DNA from: Medicago truncatula
Taxonomy: Eukaryota > Streptophyta > Magnoliopsida > Fabales > Fabaceae
Reading direction: 5' to 3'
Assembly (NCBI RefSeq): GCF_003473485.1
Contig: NC_053043.1
Coordinates: 12,100,001 to 12,164,000, forward strand
DNA length: 64,000 bases
Both the position numbers and the translations under genes were made by a program. Every line of letters begins with the position of its first letter. Within the stretch, counting starts at the first letter, position 1. Positions 56,180 through 64,000 of the stretch are shown here, one piece after another. The notes beneath the pieces were generated by a model. The model was not told the origin of the DNA. It searched no databases and saw only the letters and a program-made list of their open reading frames with translations.

Positions 56180-57830
56180 AGCTAACAAGAGTTAGTAGCT
56201 TGGTTATAGTTAGTTGCTCCAACAAATCTCTATATGTAGGAACACTCATTGTACCATTCCATATTCTTTTATCAATCTTTCATTATACTATGAATTTCTA
56301 TAAGCATCTCCTAGGACCCGTCCTTGGGGGTGAGCAAACAGCTCAACCGGTTGAGCTGGGCCACCAAAGGTGACGGGCCTAAAAACAAATTACCAATACC
56401 CACCCCCAATCAAAGGAGAAAAAAAAACATGTTCTTGTTTCTTATTTCTTCCAACAACAACGCTACTTTTTTCTCCTTCTCAAACTCTCGCGTGTTCCCT
56501 CCCGACCTCCATCTCTCAGCCATGCACTACCACACACACTGATAACCACCACCAATCCAACATACATCTATCCTTTAGACTGTAGTTCTCCTTTTTGGAC
56601 AAGAATTCAATGTTATCAAACCATTCAATTTATATAATCACTTAATCAATCAATTTAAAAAGTTATTTCAAAGAATCACAACAATTCCTTCTTTTTCACA
56701 GAATTGTGTTTTTATTTTATTAGAGGCCTATTTCTATTATGAGAGTCGAGCCTTCAATTTTATATGAACGACCTTAGTATCTCTCATATAAATACTCTTA
56801 TGTTTACTTTCTTACTGATCACTAAAATCTTTATCCCTGAGATTCCATGATTCCGTTAAGAATATATATGCTATAATGTTAAAAGGAAACTTTCTGTTTA
56901 AAAAAAAGGACAACAAAACATGAGATAGCCAAAGTGATATATCATCACTGCATTTGACATTGAATAGGTACAACAAAAAAGGCATAACTACTGCGTAAAC
57001 ACTTCTTCAATTTGAAGAATTGGCTTGCCTCTACCGTTCGTCATAGATGTGACCATTCTTATGATTGCAATAGGAGGGTTATGCTTATGCTTAGGATTGC
57101 AAATGTCTTTCATATGCTTATTCTTGACTGTGATAAGAAAAAGACCAGGTCTTGCATACAAAATCATGTTTAGTCGTTCATATTTCACAAAATCATGTTT
57201 GTTCCCTACCATATTAACATTGTGTCTGATGATGTTCTAATCATGTATACATTTAATTTGAATAAATTATGTTGTGTTAGGATGATCATGTCATTCATGT
57301 ATAAACCAAATTTAGTTATTCAATTACAACTGGCATCCATATATCATTTCATAAATTTGGAGTATCCTTCCAAGCATGATTCTCGCTTGGAGGCTATGGC
57401 AGCATGTACTGTTTTATTAACTTATAGTATCAAACTTATTGAATTGCAGCAAAATAAACCTGTCTATTTTATACTTAAAGTAGCATGATGGTTTCAAAGT
57501 GAATAACATAAAACAGAAAGTTATCTTTACTCTAACAGTAGCATGTATTTTGATACCCCAAAATGGCTTACACTGTTCAAAATATCAAATTGTATGACGA
57601 AAGTACACATTCCCATCAAATCTATTCGCGTAGCCCGATCAAATGTGACACCCTAACCAGCTTGATCTATTAATTTGAGAAACAAACATGTAATGCAAAA
57701 CTGGTCAATTAGAGAAGAAATATGCTTTAAGTTAAAAAAAAAAAAAAAAAACTGGAAATTAAAACAATGATTATTATGCAGAAAAAAGACATCATAAACC
57801 AACCATTCAAGCTTAGCAAAGCCAACACGG
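56180..57830. other. Unique-looking spacer with unrecognised open frames
   Basis: This is not part of the repeat unit. Minus-strand frame 56988-57212 (74 codons, contains KHKHNPPIAIIRMVTSMTNG) and + frame 57195-57488 (contains LEYPSKHDSRLEAMAACTVL) have protein-like composition, but I do not recognise either. They could be exons of an old gene fragment. Confidence 0.3.
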
Positions 57831-57837
57831 CCTTCAA

Positions 57838-58640
57838 GGTTGTTCCATTTATCAGTAGCGTGGTTTATGTTGGTGCGAGATTTTTCCAGTAGGATTGTAC
57901 TTTTCTAATTTCATGTTTAGTAAAGAAAAAAATGTTTAGTAAATGTTTACAGAAAGCCAAACAAGTGGTTGAAGAAGGCACAATTAAAAGCAGAAGGTAT
58001 GAAATCATATTGAAAAAGTGAACAATCTCACACAGTTAAAAATTGAGCCAACTTTTATATACCACTATTCTTTATGGTCTTTGCAACTTTTTTCTTCAAC
58101 TTTGTTTCAGTTCAATTATGGTATTTCTAAATATCAATTTAAGAATGCTTATGTAACTTATAATGTGATGTTGATTATAAAGAATTTGCTACGTTGGAAA
58201 AGTGATCTTATATAAGTAGTTGTCTGAAAATAATCTTAATTATTGGATCATAAGATGGTGGACATACATCAATTCTTTGAATTACTAGAGGCCACAGTAC
58301 AATTCGATCATAGAACATTGCAATTTGGAAGTAAGTAGTACTGATATGTTACTACAAGTGCCAAGTGGGTGTGAAAGTAGAGAGTAAAAATATGGCTTTT
58401 AGTCCCATATTGCTAGGAAAGAAACATAACACGTGAAGTTGTTCTATATAAGATGGTAAGTGAATTACTAACAATTGCAATTTGACAGAGATGTCTTTTG
58501 GTTATTCCTGTCCTAATGACACTGTTCAAGGGCCACACCACTGAAACTACTAACTTCTCCGACTTATCATTTGATTGGTAGTGGAGTTCCAGTGGTGAGT
58601 TTCTTGAGTAGTAGCATTCACAGTTTAAAAAGTTCAATTT
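57838..58640 (+). repeat. Shared 3' flank, copy 7 (no FBT exon)
   Basis: It begins abruptly within the flank (gttccatttatcagtagcgt) and follows the same sequence to the cttttagtcccatattgcta stretch and beyond. Confidence 0.75.
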
Positions 58641-58689
58641 TATTTTAGAAATCACAACTTTGATCCCTTTTTTCTCTCTCTTCATTTTC

Positions 58690-59340
58690 TTTGTTGATTC
58701 AGCTCAAACTAATGTCGTTTCATTGAGTTGCAATTCTACATGGATTTTAGAAATTCATTTCATCATTTGCAAACCATAATGGTTTAGACTTTAGACATAC
58801 TTAAAGGTCTGAACTATGCAAACTCTAATCGTGGTTTCTGATTGTTCTTCTTTACCTTCAATTGGTTTTTGGTAGGTGTCTAGAGGACTTAGTAGTACTC
58901 ACGCAGTTATCGAACACGACACTGACACGTGGTTATTGATAGGTGTCTAGAGGATTATGTAGTACTCATGCAGTTATCGAATACGACACTGATACGTCAA
59001 CATCAATAATAATTTGAAAAAAACTTACATTTAAATGTAATCACATGACTCGATGTCGTGTCGGCATCAAACATTGACATGTGTCAGAAACAAGAGACAC
59101 AAATCTAATGTGTACGTCGGTGCTACAAAATGTATGTTACATTGCTCATACATCCCACCAAATTAACATTATGTCCATACATGGTTTGGTAAAGAAAGTT
59201 GAATTGAAAGTTTTGGATAAGTAATAAGCTTTTTCGTGTGGTCACAAATTAAGCTAAGTTCACCGTTTCTTCCTCCAAAACTAATGTCGACTCACAATTT
59301 CACCCTATGAGACGCGTCATTGAGGTTTCTTGGGATCTTT
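58690..59340 (+). pseudogene. GDSL exon 2 scrap plus array spacer (copy 7)
   Basis: 58730-58815 carries the exon 2 remnant (tcatcatttgcaaaccataa tgg...). The spacer 58860-59180 includes a local direct duplication: gataggtgtctagaggatta and gtaggtgtctagaggactta occur about 70 bp apart. 59220-59335 matches only the region just before the RNase H-like piece. Confidence 0.5.
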
Positions 59341-59520
59341 TGGTTCTGGGCAGTAATGAATCCTTAAAGAAAGAAAAACTCAAACCCTTATTTAGAAGGA
59401 AACTTAGATACTTGAATATGAATATGGTTAGGAACAATTTTAAATGAATGGATGTCATTGTTGCTTGAACCTAAAAACAGAATAAGTATATACTTCGTTA
59501 GCTTCCTTACGAAGGAAGTG
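59335..59520 (+). repeat. FBT intron 1 fragment
   Basis: gggatcttttggttctgggcagtaatgaat through cagaataagtatatacttcg matches the unit 1 intron near 28350-28520. It is joined at both ends to non-adjacent array pieces. Confidence 0.7.
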
Positions 59521-60050
59521 AAATACTAGAGGCCACGGTACAATCGATCATAGACCATTGCAAGTAAGTAGTACTGATATGTGTGCAAGTGAGGTGAAAG
59601 TAAATAGAAAAAAGCGAAATGTTAACGAGTTCCCCAAAACACTCTTTTAAGACCTTTAAAAGTTAACTTTTTTTGAAAACTTATGTAACTAATACATTGG
59701 AAATTGAAATATTTGACTTTTGTATGAAATAGTTTCTTCTTTTGGTATGCTTAAAGAGTGCCCCCGGCACTCGTTAACAAGACCCTAGTAAAAATAGGGT
59801 TTTTAGTCCCATATTGCTAGCAAAGAAACATAATACGTGAAGTTGTTCTATATAAAGATAACAAATGAATGACTAACAATTGCAATTTGACAGAGATGTC
59901 TATTGGTTATTCCTGTCCCAATGACACTGTTCAAGTGCCACACCGCTGAAATTACCAACTTCTCTGACTTATCATTTGATTGGTAATGTAGTTCCGGAGG
60001 TGTTGGTGCTTGAGCAGTAGCATTGACAGTTTAAAAAGTTCAATTTTTTT
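59520..60050 (+). repeat. Shared 3' flank, copy 8
   Basis: It starts at gaaatactagaggccac and is interrupted by a MITE at 59614-59785. Downstream it matches copy 3 (cctgtcccaatgacactgtt). Confidence 0.7.
59614..59785. mobile_element. MULE-type MITE
   Basis: The ends are GCGAAATGTTAACGAGT and the complement of GGGTCTTGTTAACGAGT. Flanking tagaaaaaa (59605-59613) and tagtaaaaa (59786-59794) differ at one base of nine. Paralogous flanks read gagtaaaaatatggctttta without it. Confidence 0.75.
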
Positions 60051-60099
60051 TAGACGTCACAACTTTGATCCCTTTTTTTCTCTTCATTTTCTTCGTTGA

Positions 60100-60230
60100 T
60101 TCAACTCAAACGAATGTCGTTTCATTGAGCTGCAATCTACTTTTTGGATTTGAGAAATTAATTTCATCATTTGCAAACCCTAATGGTTTAGACATATTTA
60201 AAGGTCTGAACTATGCAAACTCTTATCGTA
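60100..60230 (+). pseudogene. GDSL exon 2 fragment 8
   Basis: tttttggatttgagaaatta followed by tcatcatttgcaaaccctaa; as in copies 3 and 7 only exon 2 is left. Confidence 0.55.
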
Positions 60231-60539
60231 GTTTTTGATTGCTCATCTTTAACTTCAATTGGTTTTTGGTAGGTGTCTAGAGAACTATGTAGTACTCACG
60301 CAGATATCGAACACAACACTGACAAGTAAACATCAATAACAATTTGACAAAAAAACTTATATTTGAATTAATCACATGACTCAGTGTCGTGTCGGCATCA
60401 CACATTGACATGTGTCAGATACCAGAGACACAGACCTAATGTGTCAATGCTAAAAAATGTAAGTTATATTGCTCATACATGTCACCAAATTAACATCATG
60501 TCCATAAATGGTTTTGTATAGAAAGTTGAACCGAAAGTT

Positions 60540-60840
60540 TTCGATAAGTAATCAGCTTCTTCGTGTGGCCACAAATTAAGCTAAGTTCACCGTTCTTTCC
60601 TCCAAAACTAATGTCGACTCAAAGTTTCACCCTATGAGACGCATCATCGAGGTTTCTTGGGAACTTCCACCACTCAACTACTATGAAGTTGATGGGCCAG
60701 AGATTCTATTTGTGGATGATTGATTAGAGATTCTCGTGGTAGATTCATTCGCGATTTCTACAATAGACTCAACACTTGCTCTGTTGTATCGACGGAACTC
60801 TGTGTTCTTCGCATTGGAGTTGATCAGGTAATTATTATCA
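60540..60840 (+). pseudogene. RNase H-like fragment in the array (copy 2)
   Basis: EVSWELPPLNYYEVDG (deleted around the first catalytic aspartate), then GRFIRDFYNRLNTCSVVSTE and LCVLRIGVDQ. It is better preserved than 38880-39200 and confirms the RVT_3-type identity, but a frameshift and stop break it. Confidence 0.7.
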
Positions 60841-61079
60841 ATAACGTCACAATCGCATCCCCCAAAAGCATGTGTGAAAATGTCACAATCTTCTAATTCC
60901 TTGTTTCTCTTTTACAGTGGTTAGTCTTTAGAACGACATAGAGTCTTTTCATAATTGAATTTAGTTATACCACTTTGAAGCGGTAAATAAAGCCAACAAT
61001 CTAAACAAAAAGTTGGATACTTGACATTGCATGAGAGAAAAACCTATTACAAATTGTTCCCTCTTATTTTTTTTTTACT

Positions 61080-61420
61080 AACAAAAACTATTATAATCAA
61101 ATAAAGGTAGATTAATATATACATTTAATTGACAGCGGAATCCATAAACTGATGATGTAGGATTTCTATAACATTGAATTTGATAAGAAAATGGATTTAT
61201 AAAAAAGCTAATGAACAAGACAAGGGTACCCCGTAATGGAAAAAAGACAAAGATACTAGCCCCAGTTGCGATAAAACGAACATCGGAAGACATTACAAAA
61301 TGGATTCAAGATCATCTATTTGACGGAACCGATCTTATCTCTCTTAGCAAGAATATCATCACAGCCATTAGCTTCACAAACGCACGAGAAATACGAGGGT
61401 TAGGGTTTAAGATTTAGAAC
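61080..61420 (+). repeat. Unrecognised conserved segment, copy 2
   Basis: This is a longer copy of 46466-46735. An open frame (61211-61417) reads through TSEDITKWIQDHLFDGTDLI, SLSKNIITAISFT. Agreement with copy 1 in these residues suggests ancestral coding, but the family is unknown to me. Confidence 0.5.
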
Positions 61421-61439
61421 ACAACAAAAGAAGCATTTC

Positions 61440-62734
61440 AGAGAGAGTATGCTTCATAGTAGATATGAAGGTAAAACCACTTTGAACACAACTTTAGGGT
61501 CAACTTTAATGAGAATGGAGTGGATGGAAAGATCAAGACAATGATAGAGAGAAACATCCAAAACTAATATATTTGTTCATGAATAAGATGATAAACAAAT
61601 GAAAACTCGTCGAACCAATTGCAATTGAACAAATGGTTCAATCTAATTTAACCAAATTGTAATATAATCAAGATCAAACAAACTAACTAATTGCCTTGGT
61701 TCCTTGTATCTTTTGAAGAATTGGTGTATGTATACCGAATATAACAACTGCTCTAAAGGTTGAACTCAATACTTTTTTTAAGGATCTTGAGTTTAACATT
61801 GTCATATATATATAAGAATCAATGTACATTATACGTTAGTCCGAACTAAACTAATCGAATATGTAAGACACAATTAAACTCAAGATCCTTAAATTTATAC
61901 GCTATCACCATCGGGAGTCATGTTAGTCACCTTTTATTGAGATGGGATGTCCCCTACAATTGTCAATCATATATTCCTATAGAGTTCGTGAAGAGGATGT
62001 CTGAAATGCTAGTCGAAGAGGAGGGATGAACCATGATATCATGTTAGAAGAAACTCTCGGCTTAGGTAAAAAGGTTGCGCAACTATTTCCTCCCCGAAGG
62101 GTGTGAGTGATGCAAACATGCTTAATCTTAATAAAGAAAATGTTTGATATCTTGGATCTGAGTAACATACTTATGAAACCTTAACGTTTGATCATGGAGG
62201 ATATCAACACAATGGAAAGAATTAATGAACCAAATAATGTCATGATAATCCATTTGTTTAGCCAACAAAAGTCTGGGATGAATAACATGGAGTTTAACAT
62301 AAATAATATCTCACTTTATATTTGTTCTTCAATAAAAAGATAAATAAATTAAAACAAAATCAGTTGAACAAGCCGCGATTGAACCATAATAGCGAATTTA
62401 CCATATAACGAGGATCAAACTAATCGACAAATTACCCATATAATATACGACACATTAAACACAAGATTCTTCGGTATTGAACACCATCGTCGAAAAATAA
62501 TACACATTTAAATATAAGATTCATCGATATTGACCACCATCCTCGAAAACCATATCAATTATGTTTATTGGAGATGAGATGTCACCCACGGATGATATAT
62601 TTTTCATATGAAATAAATAAAATTCCTCCAAAAAAAAATGAAATAAATAACAATAAAAAATCATAGGTATAAATAATCCCATTTAATGTGAATTTAGGAC
62701 ACAGAATAAAAAAAAAAACTAAATCAAAAACACA
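61440..62734. other. Spacer between the array and the TRB gene, no gene seen
   Basis: AT-rich DNA. Two stretches (61780-61910 and 62400-62560) share short phrases such as actaaactaatcg and caagat(c/t)ctt, hinting at an old local duplication. No coding feature is supported. Confidence 0.35.
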
Positions 62735-63349
62735 AAACTGAGCAGCGCCGATTACAACGCAACGGCGAGGAAGTTAGGGTGAGTAACTCTGATTTCCCTT
62801 TTCCGATTTCATTTTTATTTTCCGATCTCCCCTTTCACGGTGGCGCCGGCGAGGAAGCTATTCCGGCCGCCCTGCAAAGGGCATCGCATCACAGAATTCT
62901 TTCGCAGCTGATCGGAATTTTTATAGATTTTGTTTTGGAATTTTTTAGGGTTCTGTTTGGGGGAGTTAGTAGGAAATGTGATAAAAAGGAAATAGGAACA
63001 GAATTTTCATAGATTTTTTTTTTGAAATTCTTATAATTGATGTTTTTTTTTTTAACTATATTATGATATAGAGTATAATTATTTCGGCAATCTGATTGAA
63101 ACTTTGATCCAATGTATTTTTTGGTTACCCATATAGTAAAGTTTTATTTTACGCCCGGTCGAGGTGGGATTATTGTTGCTTTCACGTTTATTTTGCTCGT
63201 AACATTCGAACAAAGCCTAGGAGTTTTGAATGTTTAATGACTATGTAGAACTTGTGGTTATATGTTTAGAGTTGAATTGGATGTTTGTATAGTTTATTTA
63301 TATTTATGATGTTGGTTGCAGCAGAGTTTGATTTTTTGTGTTGCTCGAA
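62735..63349 (+). other. 5' leader exon and intron of the TRB gene
   Basis: A GC-richer leader (gcagcgccgattacaacgca ... gaagttagg) ends at 62778 before a donor (gtgagtaact). The acceptor gatgttggttgcag lies at about 63320, followed by a short leader into the ATG at 63350. Inferred from splice signals. Confidence 0.5.
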
Positions 63350-64000
63350 ATGGGTGTTCCTAAGCAAAAATGGTCAGAAGAAGAGGAATCCGCACTTAAA
63401 GCTGGAGTTATCAAGCATGGGGTGGGTAAATGGCGTACGATCCTCAAGGATCCTGAATTTAACCATGTTTTATACCTTCGGTCAAATGTTGATCTAAAGG
63501 TTTGCTTATGTTGTGCTTATTTATTCATTTGTTGTGGTAATGAATTGCATTAATGTTGGACCGTAAAATCTGGATCTAAAGGTTTCTTTATGTGGGTTGT
63601 TGGATAGGATAAATGGCGAAATTTGAGCGTGATGGCAAGTGGATGGGCTTCGAGGGAGAAGCCAAAGGGAGCAATGAAAAGGGTGCATTATCAGGCACCA
63701 AGACATGAGGACAACTCTATGGCTGTCACTCCTTTTTTTCTAAGCGATGATGAAATTGTTGATGTTCAGCCTCTTCAAGTTTCAAGAGATATGCTGCAAA
63801 TTTCTGGCCCAAAAAGCTCTAGTATAAGGTTGGGCCCAATTTTTTTATTTTATTTTTGTTTTTTTAATATGGTAACTTATTTAATTGTTGTCTAATTGCG
63901 TTGACAAATAGCAGCCATAGCATGGTGAAATTTAAATAAACTACTATTGTTCTGTGATACACAATTCGGTACAAAATATCATAGTAATAGCGCAGTTAGA
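63350..64000 (+). CDS. Telomere repeat-binding factor (single-MYB-histone/TRB family), 5' part
   Basis: Exon 1 63350-63499 and exon 2 63608-63828 are joined in frame; the next intron runs past the window end. The N-terminus [20 protein letters not shown] begins a MYB/telobox domain ([28 protein letters not shown]), where LKDKWRN is the telomeric-DNA recognition helix signature. A linker follows: [18 protein letters not shown], then a serine/aspartate-rich stretch ([13 protein letters not shown]). Family members continue with a histone H1/H5-like globular domain and a coiled coil, which would lie beyond 64000. TRB proteins bind telobox DNA at telomeres and promoters in the nucleus. The start fits the family's first residues exactly. 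Confidence 0.92.

Larger units (their letters stand above)
27170..61440 (+). repeat. Composite tandem array of FBT, GDSL-lipase and RNase H-like fragments
   Basis: Segments recur in the same orientation and roughly the same order. They are: FBT intron 1, FBT exon 2, a shared ~800-bp 3' flank, GDSL esterase/lipase fragments, a spacer containing 'atgttacattgctcatacatgtcac', an RNase H-like piece, and an unrecognised segment ('acagttaattgacagcggaatcc'). Exon 2 or pieces of it occur five times beyond unit 1 (33918, 37125, 41277, 47452, 49890). The 3' flank continues at 57838 and 59520 without exon 2. The units vary in length and deletions, so the array is old but was partly re-duplicated recently. 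Confidence 0.8.

Overview
The window is AT-rich nuclear DNA of a flowering plant. Intron-bearing genes, F-box, amino-acid-permease and telomere-repeat-binding families, and many short TIR elements and SINEs point to a legume of the Medicago/clover type. The species is inferred, not shown.

Layout. 1-2.2 kb holds a hAT-like element nested in another, then a Stowaway-type MITE just upstream of an intact single-exon F-box gene (2389-3609, +). A 33-bp minisatellite lies 3' of that gene. 5.9-11.3 kb (-) is a 13-exon gene for a 339-aa organellar-type primase/TOPRIM protein (TWINKLE-like, no helicase). Its introns carry a hAT, two SINEs and a MULE interrupted by an RTE LINE. One of its exons has a decayed duplicate downstream. 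13.6-16.0 kb (-) is a four-exon amino acid permease (AAP, 457 aa). 16-21.6 kb is gene-poor with MITEs and a clean hAT element. 23.6-24.1 kb (+) encodes a mitochondrial-type ribosomal protein L7/L12, probably with an intron in its 5' leader.

26.7-61.4 kb is the striking part: a degenerate composite tandem array. Only the first unit is a complete gene, a two-exon folate-biopterin transporter (FBT, 448 aa). Further units carry intron plus terminal exon 2 without exon 1. One of these exons (41277-42331) is intact. The others are frameshifted, deleted or scrambled. Between them recur a shared 3' flank, fragments of a GDSL esterase/lipase gene, RNase H-like retroelement pieces and an unrecognised conserved segment. 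Later transposons (hAT, MULE-type MITEs, a probable solo LTR) have inserted, and the paralogous units preserve the empty sites.

63.35 kb to the window end (+) is the start of a telomere-repeat-binding (single-MYB-histone, TRB) gene cut off by the window edge.

The intact genes belong to unrelated pathways; I see no gene cluster acting in one pathway. Exon boundaries were inferred by eye from splice signals, reading frame and family resemblance.
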